DNA of 9,916 nt. Source: JALENY01 sp036310185 (GTDB lineage: Bacteria > Bacillota > Clostridia > Lachnospirales > Lachnospiraceae). The position numbers were made by a program, and so were the translations under genes. The notes beneath the pieces were generated by a model. It did no database searches. It was not told the DNA's origin and saw nothing but the letters and a program-made list of their open reading frames with translations. Location of the stretch: positions 1 to 9,916 of the forward strand of contig JAXJSH010000051.1 in NCBI GenBank assembly GCA_036310185.1, given 5' to 3'. Of this stretch, positions 1 to 6,467 are shown in pieces (position 1 is the stretch's first letter; each line of letters starts with the position of its first letter).

Positions 1-9
1 GGTCTCAAA

Positions 10-44
10 GTCACATTTTTTCATGCAGGCATGAAACATGTGAC
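10..44. repeat. Nested inverted repeat at the left edge, function unknown
   Basis: Two palindromes are nested. The outer arms are GTCACAT (10-16) and ATGTGAC (38-44). The inner arms are TTTCATGC (19-26) and GCATGAAA (29-36), around a 2-base loop. No T-run follows on either strand, so it is not a canonical intrinsic terminator. A direct repeat TGACCT occurs right after it (41-46 and 49-54). No gene can be assigned between 1 and 151: all three plus frames close by about position 74. The structure could be a cis element of an upstream gene outside the window or a DNA-level protein site. Confidence 0.5.
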
Positions 45-80
45 CTGTTGACCTCGGTATCATATTATAAATGATTTGTT

Positions 81-128
81 CAAACAGAAAAGAGATCATG
101 CGTTTTGCATGACCTCTTTTTTTGTTTG
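81..128. terminator. Intrinsic terminator downstream of the PBP gene, probably bidirectional
   Basis: The core stem pairs 88-101 with 107-120, with one A.C mismatch (95/113) and a 5-base loop GTTTT. CAAAC (81-85) and GTTTG (124-128) extend it. On the plus strand the arm runs into seven T (117-123). On the minus strand the arm ends in four T, then CTGTTTG. It lies 24 bases beyond the PBP stop codon, so it most likely ends that minus-strand transcript. The stronger T-run on the plus strand suggests it also ends a gene arriving from left of the window. Confidence 0.75.
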
Positions 129-151
129 AATTGATTCAGTTACAGAAATTA

Positions 152-2683
152 TTATGGCTCATTTACACTCTGGGATGCCGCACCGCCGGATTCGGATCCG
201 CCATTATCCGGAGTTGTTGTTGCATCCGGCACATCCGGAGTTGTAGTTGCCTCCGGTGTGGTTTCTGTTGTTGTGTCATTACCGGCAGTCGTTTCCGGTG
301 CTTTTGTCTCAGTTGGTGTCGGAGTTGGTGTCGGAGTTGGTGTGGCCACCAGTTTGTGAACGGAGCATTTTTCAGTAGGAATGGTGTCCGTTGCAAAGTA
401 TTCCGTAGTTCTTGGACAAAGCACATTCGGCAGCAGTCCTGTTTCAGAGCAAACCGTTGTTTTCTGTACGGAAGAAGGTACGGTAAAGGTTGCGCTTGGC
501 AGATCCTGGTGAACACGTGTCATAATCTTCTTCCAGAGTGTTTTGTGATATTCATGGTATACACCTGTGCTTGGAAGAACTTCGTTGTTGTCATAACCGG
601 CCCAGACTACACAGGTGTAATAGGGCGTATATCCGGCAAACCAGATATCACGGTAGCTGGTTGTGGTACCGGTCTTACCGGCGGATACCATATTGTCCAG
701 TTTGGTGCTCTTACCGGTACCTTCGGTAACAACATCCTGCATGGCACTGGTCAGCAGATAAGCAGTGCTTTCTTTCAAAACCCTGGTGGTTTCCGGCGTG
801 TTATCCAGAATAACTTCTCCGTTCTGATCCAGGATTTTGGTGTAGAAAATCGGTTTGATATATTCACCGCCATTTGCAATTGCTGCATAAGCGGCAGCAA
901 GTTCCAGATTGGAAACACCGTTGTAAATACCGCCAAGTGCCAATGGCTGATAGCAGTCATTTTCATCGGAAATGGTAGTGAAACCGAATTTTTTCAGGTA
1001 CTCAATACCAAGCTTCGGAGTAACATCTGTAATACACTGTACTGCGATGGTATTAATGGACTGGATGATGGCAGATCTTATGGTCATATCACCCTGATAA
1101 TAATTTGCAGTGGCATTCTGCACTGGCCGGCCGTTGGAATATTCGGTAGGCTCATCTGTATATACGGTAGAAAGTGTCATACCTTTTTCATTGAGTGCCG
1201 GCGCGTAAGTAGACAGAATTTTAAAAGTAGAACCAGGCTGACGATAGGTATCCGTTGCGCGGTTCAGGGTAAGGCTGGCTGTTTTTTCGCCGCGGCCGCC
1301 CACGATCGCTTTTACGTAACCGGTATGCTGGTCAATAATTGTAAGAGAAGACTGGGGTTCCGGTATGAAGTTGCACCGTTCCGCCAGAATCGTATCGCCT
1401 TCTTCTATAATAGTGGCTTTATATGCGTTTACATGATTCTGTGCGTCTTCCTCGGACGGGAAAAGTAGGTCAAAATCCGGATCTTCATTTTCGCGGAAGT
1501 AAGCAGCCAGCATTTCCTGACTGTAGTTGACAGTGGTGCCGTCTGTTTTTGTAACAGAAAGTGCCCAGTCGATACCGTATTCCACTTCGTCCGGGAAATT
1601 TTCCGGATCGTTGTATTCCTCGTCACAGATTTTCTGGATTTCGGAATCCTGAGTAGTGTAGATTCGCAGACCGCCGCTGTAGAGAAGCTGGTAAGCCTGA
1701 GATTCGGTATAGCCTTTTTTGTTCATCAGGTCGTCAACAACCTGTTTTGTCAATTCATCAACAAAATAAGAATATACGGTGTTCTGGTGTTTTTCCAGTT
1801 CCTGGACCTGCGAAATCCGGGTGTATACATCATCGGCCAGTGCTTCGGCTTTTTCTTCTTCTGTAATATAACCCTGTTCCAGCATATGATTCAGAACTTC
1901 CAGACGCCGCTTTGCGTTGTCTTCCGGATGGGTGATCGGATTGTATTTGTATGGATTCTGTGTAATACCGGCGATAACGGTACATTCCGATAAGGTCAGA
2001 TCTTCTACATCTTTATAAAAGTATTTCTGGGCAGCGGCCTGTACACCGTAGGTTCCGGCACCAAGGTTGATGGTGTTCAGGTAGTTTTCCAGAATAATAT
2101 CCTTATTCTGAAGTTTCTTTTCCAGCTGAACGGCCAGATACTGTTCCTGAATTTTTCGTTTCAGGCTGTCCAGAAGGGTTGATTCTTCCGTCCAGTCGGT
2201 AAAGACGTTGTTTTTCAAAAGCTGCTGGGTGATCGTACTGGCACCTTCGGTTCGCTTAAAACCGGTGGAAATGCCCACGTAAAATGCACGGACGATACCT
2301 TTCAGGTCAATGCCGTTATGCTCGTAAAATCGTTCGTCCTCTACGGCAACGACTGCATGCTGCAGATCTTCCGGTATTTTATCAATAGACACGGACATTC
2401 GGTTCGCGTCCGGTGCCGAAAGTTTTTGCAGCTGGTTTCCGTCCGAATCATAAATGAAAGTGGCATAGCCGCTGGGGACAATGTTCACTTCACTGATATC
2501 AGGGGCATCGTCAATGATACCTTTTATAATACCGATTCCGAGACAGAACCCGGTTACTGTTATCGTAATAAAACATATAAAGAAAACACGTGCAAAAGTA
2601 GCGAATGCCTTTTTGCCGGCTTTTGCGGAGTTAGAGGCCATTTCTTTGCGTGTCTTCGTCACATTGTGTTCGCCAAAATTCAT
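152..2683 (-). CDS. Class A penicillin-binding protein (bifunctional glycosyltransferase/transpeptidase, PBP1A family)
   Basis: This enzyme polymerises lipid II into glycan strands and cross-links the stem peptides at the outer face of the membrane. The 843-residue product has a short basic cytoplasmic segment and one membrane anchor at about 31-53. A GT51 domain follows: EDERFYEHNG 115-124 with the catalytic Glu, GASTITQQ 147-154, and the RKIQEQ...LE region 176-190. The penicillin-binding domain has SxxK at 485-488 (STFK), SxN at 542-544 (SIN) and KTG at 670-672. After it comes a short segment with three Cys (745, 756, 773) and His776, then a Thr/Pro/Glu/Ser-rich tail from about 779 to 843. 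All catalytic motifs are intact. The start is fixed by AAAGGAGG seven bases upstream. The gene is monocistronic, with its own promoter and terminator. The family call is firm; the exact paralogue (ponA/pbp1A/pbpF) is not decided. Confidence 0.95.
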   Translation of the reverse strand: MNFGEHNVTKTRKEMASNSAKAGKKAFATFARVFFICFITITVTGFCLGIGIIKGIIDDAPDISEVNIVPSGYATFIYDSDGNQLQKLSAPDANRMSVSIDKIPEDLQHAVVAVEDERFYEHNGIDLKGIVRAFYVGISTGFKRTEGASTITQQLLKNNVFTDWTEESTLLDSLKRKIQEQYLAVQLEKKLQNKDIILENYLNTINLGAGTYGVQAAAQKYFYKDVEDLTLSECTVIAGITQNPYKYNPITHPEDNAKRRLEVLNHMLEQGYITEEEKAEALADDVYTRISQVQELEKHQNTVYSYFVDELTKQVVDDLMNKKGYTESQAYQLLYSGGLRIYTTQDSEIQKICDEEYNDPENFPDEVEYGIDWALSVTKTDGTTVNYSQEMLAAYFRENEDPDFDLLFPSEEDAQNHVNAYKATIIEEGDTILAERCNFIPEPQSSLTIIDQHTGYVKAIVGGRGEKTASLTLNRATDTYRQPGSTFKILSTYAPALNEKGMTLSTVYTDEPTEYSNGRPVQNATANYYQGDMTIRSAIIQSINTIAVQCITDVTPKLGIEYLKKFGFTTISDENDCYQPLALGGIYNGVSNLELAAAYAAIANGGEYIKPIFYTKILDQNGEVILDNTPETTRVLKESTAYLLTSAMQDVVTEGTGKSTKLDNMVSAGKTGTTTSYRDIWFAGYTPYYTCVVWAGYDNNEVLPSTGVYHEYHKTLWKKIMTRVHQDLPSATFTVPSSVQKTTVCSETGLLPNVLCPRTTEYFATDTIPTEKCSVHKLVATPTPTPTPTPTETKAPETTAGNDTTTETTPEATTTPDVPDATTTPDNGGSESGGAASQSVNEP
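311..346. repeat. Tandem 12-bp repeat coding for the Thr-Pro tail of the PBP
   Basis: Three tandem copies of AGTTGGTGTCGG lie at 311-322, 323-334 and 335-346; the third diverges in its last three bases. On the minus strand they encode the Thr-Pro dipeptide run at residues about 781-791. The unit is a multiple of three, so a copy gained or lost by slippage would change tail length without shifting the frame. Confidence 0.85.
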
Positions 2684-2708
2684 AGAAAACCTCCTTTATA
2701 ATCATCTA

Positions 2709-2737
2709 ATTATAGCAAATAAAAAAATCAAAACCAA
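2709..2737 (-). promoter_or_regulatory. Sigma-A-type promoter of the PBP gene
   Basis: Read on the minus strand, TTGGTT (2737-2732) lies 17 bases before a perfect TATAAT (2714-2709), which is preceded by TGC, giving a TGn-extended -10. Transcription would start about 20 bases before the GGAGG site, leaving a short leader. It sits back to back with the yigZ promoter. Confidence 0.7.
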
Positions 2738-2753
2738 CCCCTCAAATAAAAAC

Positions 2754-2782
2754 TTCACAGATTATTTAAAATCATGTACAAT
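2754..2782 (+). promoter_or_regulatory. Sigma-A-type promoter of the YigZ-family gene
   Basis: TTCACA (2754-2759) and TACAAT (2777-2782) are separated by 17 bases. The predicted start near 2789 falls within the GAGGAAAGGA ribosome-binding stretch (2787-2796), so the mRNA would have a leader of only about 20 bases. Confidence 0.65.
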
Positions 2783-2807
2783 AATTGAGGAAAGGATACA
2801 AAAAACT

Positions 2808-3476
2808 ATGATTGAATCTATGAAAACCGTCTATATGGGCGGAGTTGGTGAAATAATTGAAAAAAAATCCAGATTTATCGCAACGGTATGCATCATTCAT
2901 TCAGAAGAAGAGGCGATCGCGTTTATTGAGCGGATGAAGAAAAAATACTGGGATGCCACCCACAACTGCTCTGCATATGTACTGGGTGAACGGAACGAAC
3001 TGATGCGCTGCAGCGACGATGGAGAACCCCAGGGAACAGCCGGAAGACCCATGCTGGATGTACTTGCAGGAGAGGGCGTGCACAATGTGGCAGTGGTGGT
3101 AACCCGGTATTTCGGGGGAACCCTCCTTGGCACCGGCGGACTGGTGCGTGCATATTCCAAATCGGTACAGGCAGGGCTGGATGCCAGTATTATTATTGAA
3201 CGGAAATACGGAGTTATGCTGGAAGTGGTGACTGACTATAACGGAATCGGCAAACTGCAGTATCTTTTTGGGCAGGAAAAAATGCCCATTCTGGATGCAC
3301 AGTATACCGACATCGTAACAGTAAAAGTTCTCATACCGAAGCAGAAGGTGGATTATATCAAAAAGGCAGTTACAGAAGCCACCAGCGGAAGGGCAAAAAT
3401 GCAGGAAATAGAGGAGCTGTATTATGCGGTGCTGGATGGGCGTGTTCTGATCAAAGATGAGCTGGAAGCAGAATGA
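2808..3476 (+). CDS. YigZ / IMPACT family protein (UPF0029)
   Basis: The 222-residue cytoplasmic protein has the two-part architecture of the YigZ family. The N-terminal IMPACT/UPF0029 domain (about 5-125) carries the signature SDDGEPQGTAGRPML (69-83) and the motif VTRYFGGTLLGTGGLVRAYS (98-117). A small C-terminal domain of the DUF1949 type follows (about 135-200). The eukaryotic relative IMPACT regulates Gcn2; the bacterial role is poorly defined, with nucleic-acid or ribosome-linked functions suggested. The frame stays open upstream to 2481, but the promoter at 2754-2782 and the GAGGAAAGGA site at 2787-2796 put the start at ATG 2808. A second Met at 2820 would lie too far from that site. 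The gene appears monocistronic and ends before a hairpin shared with the isomerase gene. Confidence 0.92.
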   Translation: MIESMKTVYMGGVGEIIEKKSRFIATVCIIHSEEEAIAFIERMKKKYWDATHNCSAYVLGERNELMRCSDDGEPQGTAGRPMLDVLAGEGVHNVAVVVTRYFGGTLLGTGGLVRAYSKSVQAGLDASIIIERKYGVMLEVVTDYNGIGKLQYLFGQEKMPILDAQYTDIVTVKVLIPKQKVDYIKKAVTEATSGRAKMQEIEELYYAVLDGRVLIKDELEAE

Positions 3477-3489
3477 TATTGTGAGAAGG

Positions 3490-3523
3490 AAAGCGCATTG
3501 ACGTGTTTTTATCAATGCGCTTT
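3490..3523. terminator. Perfect hairpin shared by two convergent genes
   Basis: A 12-bp perfect stem (AAAGCGCATTGA, 3490-3501, with 3512-3523) closes a 10-base loop. It lies 13 bases from both the yigZ stop and the isomerase stop, as expected for a bidirectional terminator between convergent genes. The T-tracts are poor: TTTGAAAAG after the plus arm and TTTCCTTCTC after the minus arm. It may therefore act partly as a 3'-end stabiliser. Confidence 0.6.
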
Positions 3524-3536
3524 GAAAAGAACAGAA

Positions 3537-4055
3537 TTATCTTTTTTCCGGTTCCGGATATTCGGTGCCAAAGGTATCCACGGTCATGGATTTGATCACC
3601 TGCGGTGTCATCGGCTTGTCTCTGTAGTCTGTGCTTACTTTTGCAATACGGTCCACCACATCAAGACCTTCGGTTACTTTTCCGAAAGCGGCATAGGAAC
3701 CGTCCAGATGGGGAGAAGTCTCATGCATGATGAAGAACTGGCTGCCGGCAGAGTTCGGATCCATTGCTCTTGCCATGGACAGAACGCCTGGTGTATGTGC
3801 CAGGTGGTTCGGGAAACCGTTCTGAAGGAATTCACCTTTGATCTGGTAGCCTGGGCCGCCCATACCGGTTCCATCCGGGCATCCGCCCTGAATCATGAAT
3901 CCCGGGATGACTCTGTGGAAAGTCAGACCGTCGTAAAATCCCTTTTTCACAAGACTTACAAAGTTGTTAACCGTATTTGGTGCAATGTCCGGATAAAGTT
4001 CAGCCTTCATGACATCGCCGTTTTCCATAGTGATTGTAACGATTGGATTAGACAT
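3537..4055 (-). CDS. Cyclophilin-type peptidyl-prolyl cis-trans isomerase
   Basis: The 172-residue protein catalyses cis-trans isomerisation of Xaa-Pro bonds and acts as a folding helper. It has no signal peptide, so it should be cytoplasmic. Nearly the whole length is a compact bacterial cyclophilin domain. FHRVIPGFMIQGG (46-58) holds the catalytic Arg and the Phe/Met/Gln wall of the active site. GEFLQNGFPNHLAHTPGVLSMARAMDPNSAGSQFFI spans 74-109, and HLDGSYAAFGKVTEGLDVVDRI (116-137) carries the loop usually holding the substrate-pocket residues. The frame is open further upstream to 4178, but AAGGAG sits just ahead of ATG 4055 and the promoter overlaps the upstream part, so MSNPIV is the start. 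The gene is monocistronic, divergent from the YcxB-like gene and convergent with yigZ. Confidence 0.93.
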   Translation of the reverse strand: MSNPIVTITMENGDVMKAELYPDIAPNTVNNFVSLVKKGFYDGLTFHRVIPGFMIQGGCPDGTGMGGPGYQIKGEFLQNGFPNHLAHTPGVLSMARAMDPNSAGSQFFIMHETSPHLDGSYAAFGKVTEGLDVVDRIAKVSTDYRDKPMTPQVIKSMTVDTFGTEYPEPEKR

Positions 4056-4089
4056 AATAAACTCCTTTTCTGAAATAAGATTTGTTCCT

Positions 4090-4118
4090 ATTTTACCACA
4101 GGAAAATCTATCGGTAAA
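4090..4118 (-). promoter_or_regulatory. Promoter of the peptidyl-prolyl isomerase gene
   Basis: On the minus strand TTTACC (4118-4113) lies 17 bases before TAAAAT (4095-4090), which is preceded by TGG, a TGn-extended -10. The start would fall near 4083, about 28 bases before the ATG. The -35 is only 6 bases from the proposed -35 of the divergent plus-strand promoter. Confidence 0.6.
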
Positions 4119-4124
4119 GAGGGG

Positions 4125-4153
4125 TAGTTCTGAAAGAAAATTTGTGATATGAT
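4125..4153 (+). promoter_or_regulatory. Probable promoter of the YcxB-like/tsaE/tsaB/rimI cluster
   Basis: TATGAT (4148-4153) is preceded by TGA, forming an extended -10. The -35 position 17 bases upstream (TAGTTC, 4125-4130) is weak, so the call rests mainly on the extended -10 and on its place 27 bases before the ATG. Confidence 0.45.
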
Positions 4154-4179
4154 GAAAAGTACGATGAAAGGAGTACAAG

Positions 4180-4680
4180 ATGAAGATACAGTTCAGCGTA
4201 AAAATGAAACCGAAATATATGTATAATTTTCTGATGAGCCATATTTACAAAAGTTTTATGGGGATTTTCAGCCTGCTGATCGGAGCTGCGGCCATCGGAA
4301 TGGCAGTTTATACTTATAAAAGCGGAAACAGTGCATACATCCTCTGTTATGTGGTCGTAGCCGGTCTGGCGTTGATTTATCCGCCGGTTATGCTGCGTAT
4401 GCGTGCAAAACAGCAGGTGCTGCTGTCGCCTGTTTTTAAAAAACCGAGTGATTACGAAGTGGACGAAAAAGGAGTTCGTGTGATTCAGGAGGAAGCAGAG
4501 GCTTTTGCCGGCTGGGATGAACTGTACCGGGTTCGCTCCACAAAAATGAGCCTGATCGTATACACGGACAAAAAAAGTGCAATGATCTGGCCGAAAGAGT
4601 GTATTGGAGAGCAGTACAAAAGTCTGACAGAACTGATTCGCAGTCATATGTCCTCTTCAAAAGTAAAGATCAGAAAATAG
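4180..4680 (+). CDS. YcxB-like two-helix membrane protein, function unknown
   Basis: The 166-residue protein has two adjacent hydrophobic helices (about 26-47 and 52-72) after a short N-terminal stretch beginning KIQFSVKMKPKYMYNFL. A soluble C-terminal domain follows. The order of elements resembles the YcxB-like family: an N-terminal strand, a helical hairpin, then a PH-like domain with a GWDELYRVRSTKMSLIVY segment (111-128) and an ending like IWPKECI (136-142). Members are common in Clostridia and have no settled function. The start has AAAGGAG six bases upstream. The stop codon TAG overlaps the AGGAG site of tsaE, so translation of the two genes is probably coupled and this gene heads the t6A cluster. 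Family assignment is from pattern recognition and is moderately sure. Confidence 0.75.
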   Translation: MKIQFSVKMKPKYMYNFLMSHIYKSFMGIFSLLIGAAAIGMAVYTYKSGNSAYILCYVVVAGLALIYPPVMLRMRAKQQVLLSPVFKKPSDYEVDEKGVRVIQEEAEAFAGWDELYRVRSTKMSLIVYTDKKSAMIWPKECIGEQYKSLTELIRSHMSSSKVKIRK

Positions 4681-4688
4681 GAGCATTT

Positions 4689-5123
4689 ATGGTAATAGAG
4701 ACACATTCAGCAGAAGAAACATTTGCGTTGGGAAAAAAGATCGGTCAACAGGCAAAGCCGGGCCAGATTTATACGCTGGTAGGGGACCTTGGAGTCGGGA
4801 AAACCGTGTTTACTCAAGGGGTTGCAGACGGGCTTGATATCCATGAACCGATCAGCAGTCCCACATTTACAATCATACAGGTTTATGAAGAAGGGCGGAT
4901 GCCGTTCTATCATTTTGATGTCTACCGGATCGGAGATGTGGAAGAAATGGAGGAAATCGGTTACGACGATTACTTCTTTGGAGAAGGCATCTGCCTGATC
5001 GAGTGGGCAAACCTGATCGAGGAAATTTTGCCGGAAAACATTATAGCGATTACAATAGAAAAAGATCTGGAAAAAGGGTTTGATTACCGGAAAATAACCC
5101 TGGAAGGAATCGAGGCAGTATGA
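4689..5123 (+). CDS. tsaE: tRNA threonylcarbamoyladenosine biosynthesis ATPase TsaE
   Basis: TsaE is the small ATPase that drives turnover of the TsaB-TsaD complex making t6A at position 37 of ANN-decoding tRNAs. The 144-residue product has the usual length. It shows the P-loop GDLGVGKT (32-39), the switch-like ISSPTF (55-60), YHFDVYR (74-80) and LIEWANL (103-109), whose Glu-Trp pair is conserved in the family. An upstream in-frame Met at 4599 lies inside the preceding gene. The chosen ATG has AGGAG five bases upstream, formed partly by the preceding stop codon. It ends in an ATGA overlap with tsaB, consistent with a fixed TsaE:TsaB ratio. Confidence 0.95.
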   Translation: MVIETHSAEETFALGKKIGQQAKPGQIYTLVGDLGVGKTVFTQGVADGLDIHEPISSPTFTIIQVYEEGRMPFYHFDVYRIGDVEEMEEIGYDDYFFGEGICLIEWANLIEEILPENIIAITIEKDLEKGFDYRKITLEGIEAV

Positions 5124-5842
5124 AAGTATTAGGATTAGACAGTTCAGGTCTGGTTGCATCGGTAGCCCTTGTGGAAGATGACAACCTGCTGGCGGAATAC
5201 ACAGTAAATTATAAAAAAACACATTCACAGACACTTCTGCCGATGTTGGATGAGATCGGCAGGATGATACAGCTGGACTTAGGTACGATTGATGCCATTG
5301 CCGTGGCGGCAGGACCGGGCTCTTTTACCGGACTCCGTATCGGCTCTGCCACAGCAAAAGGACTGGGACTGGCTCTGAAAAAACCAATGATACCGGTGCC
5401 TACACTGGATGCACTGGCATATAATATTTTTGATACGGATGCTTTGATCTGTCCGATCATGGATGCCAGAAGAAGCCAGGTTTATACTGGAATCTATACA
5501 TGCAAACAGGGAAAACTGGAAAAATGTATGGAAGCCTGTGCCATTGGTATCGCGGAACTGATAGAAAAACTGAATGGACTGGGCAAAACAGTCATCTTTT
5601 TGGGTGACGGGGTAGCGGTTTATAAAAATGTGATCCTGGATCAGGCGAAAATTCCTGTGTCTTTTGCATCGGCACATGTGAATAAACAGAGAGCTTCGGC
5701 GGTGGCTGCGCTGGGAATGCAGTATTTTGAAGAGGGCTGTCAGGTGAATGCAGCCGATTTCCGGCCGGATTATCTGCGCAAATCCCAGGCAGAGCGGGAA
5801 CGGGAAGAAAAAGAAAAGGGATCAATTGGAGAAGAAAAATGA
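5120..5842 (+). CDS. tsaB: tRNA threonylcarbamoyladenosine biosynthesis protein TsaB
   Basis: TsaB is the scaffold partner of TsaD in the threonylcarbamoyl-transfer complex and is itself an inactive relative of TsaD. The 240-residue product starts with the ASKHA-type strand MKVLGLDSSG. It has KTHSQTLLP (33-41), the family signature GPGSFTGLRIG (65-75) and a C-terminal PDYLRKSQAE (about 217-226), all typical of TsaB. The last residues form a charged Lys/Glu-rich tail of no known role. The ATG overlaps the tsaE stop (ATGA), and its own stop overlaps the rimI start in the same way, so the three genes form a tight operon. TsaB lacks the metal-binding His pair seen in TsaD, as expected. Confidence 0.95.
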   Translation: MKVLGLDSSGLVASVALVEDDNLLAEYTVNYKKTHSQTLLPMLDEIGRMIQLDLGTIDAIAVAAGPGSFTGLRIGSATAKGLGLALKKPMIPVPTLDALAYNIFDTDALICPIMDARRSQVYTGIYTCKQGKLEKCMEACAIGIAELIEKLNGLGKTVIFLGDGVAVYKNVILDQAKIPVSFASAHVNKQRASAVAALGMQYFEEGCQVNAADFRPDYLRKSQAEREREEKEKGSIGEEK

Positions 5843-6279
5843 CAATTCGGGAAATGACATTTGAAGACCTGGATCAGGTCATGGAAATAGAAAATGAGAA
5901 TTTTACGGTTCCGTGGACAGCAGAAGGATTTTTTACGTATCTTCTGCGTATGGATGCCCTTTTTCTGGTGGCAGAAGAAGGGGAAAAAATACTGGGTTAC
6001 TGTGGTGTGATCATGGCTGCGGATGAAGGCGATATTACAAATGTATCCGTGAAAAAAGAACAGCAGGGACATGGAATCGGCAAAGAACTTGTGTCAGAAC
6101 TGATTCGGCGCACAAAAGAAATGGGGGTTACGGCTCTGTTTCTGGAAGTAAGAGAAAGCAATCAGGCAGCGCTGGGACTTTACGAAAAGATGGGGTTTGA
6201 GCGCATGGGCATACGAAAGGGTTATTATACCGATCCGGTCGAGGATGCCATTACCATGAGTAGAAAATATTCCCGCTAG
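5839..6279 (+). CDS. rimI: Ribosomal-protein-alanine N-acetyltransferase RimI
   Basis: RimI is a GNAT-fold enzyme that transfers acetyl from acetyl-CoA to protein N-termini, classically Ala1 of ribosomal protein S18. The 146-residue protein has a typical RimI start (MTIREMTFEDLDQVMEIE...PW, to residue 26). The acetyl-CoA loop QQGHGIG is at 75-81. The family stretch LEVRESNQAALGLYEKMGF at 102-120 is followed by a Gly-Tyr-Tyr motif (128-130). It overlaps tsaB by ATGA. A tsaB-rimI link is widespread in bacteria. Whether S18 is the real substrate here is inferred from the family, since RimI paralogues can differ in target. Confidence 0.93.
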   Translation: MTIREMTFEDLDQVMEIENENFTVPWTAEGFFTYLLRMDALFLVAEEGEKILGYCGVIMAADEGDITNVSVKKEQQGHGIGKELVSELIRRTKEMGVTALFLEVRESNQAALGLYEKMGFERMGIRKGYYTDPVEDAITMSRKYSR

Positions 6280-6305
6280 GCATAGTTTTGTTTCTTTTAT
6301 ATAAT
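6277..6305 (+). promoter_or_regulatory. Internal promoter for the zinc-ribbon/rnz/tsaD/ispD genes
   Basis: TAGGCA (6277-6282) lies 17 bases before a perfect TATAAT (6300-6305), overlapping the rimI stop codon. Transcription from about G6312 would give a leader of roughly 155 bases before the next start codon. It would split the long cluster into two transcription units. Confidence 0.55.
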
Positions 6306-6345
6306 AAAACTGCGTCTGATAGTCTGAAAATGAAAAACTTAACTA

Positions 6346-6430
6346 TTCAGAAGGTGCCCACAGGAGTTTTGTACCTTCTGAACTGTTATCAAACAGCAGA
6401 TTATCACAGAGACGATGGCTTTATTGTGAT
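6346..6430 (+). promoter_or_regulatory. Structured leader with three hairpins, unidentified
   Basis: Three inverted repeats follow the internal promoter. TTCAGAAGGT (6346-6355) pairs with 6373-6382, extended by one wobble and one C-G pair. CTGTT (6383-6387) pairs with AACAG (6392-6396) and abuts the first stem. ATCACA (6403-6408) pairs with TGTGAT (6425-6430). None is followed by a T-run, so they are not plain terminators. The GGGAGG site at 6455-6460 stays outside the stems. I recognise no known riboswitch class. The stretch 6280-6467 holds no convincing gene, although one frame is open through it. Confidence 0.4.
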
Positions 6431-6467
6431 GATGAAACATACAATGCACAATCAGGGAGGATTTGGT

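Noticed and set aside
48..71. TTGACC followed by TATTATAA as a plus-strand promoter
   Set aside because: The spacing between the boxes is only about 12 bases, and a terminator with no gene follows at once.
122..1468. Long open frame on the plus strand opposite the PBP gene (448 codons, Cys-rich)
   Set aside because: It is fully antisense to a gene with intact catalytic motifs, has no ribosome site, and its odd Cys/Arg-rich composition is typical of a mirror frame.
2481..2807. N-terminal extension of the YigZ protein
   Set aside because: The frame is open, but it overlaps the 5' end of the PBP gene. The yigZ promoter and ribosome site both lie downstream of it.
4056..4178. N-terminal extension of the peptidyl-prolyl isomerase
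   Set aside because: The extra residues do not resemble a signal peptide or a family domain, the promoter lies within this stretch, and AAGGAG precedes the inner ATG.
6346..6382. Intrinsic terminator after rimI
   Set aside because: The stem is good, but it is followed by CTGTTATC and not a T-run. It is better treated as leader structure.
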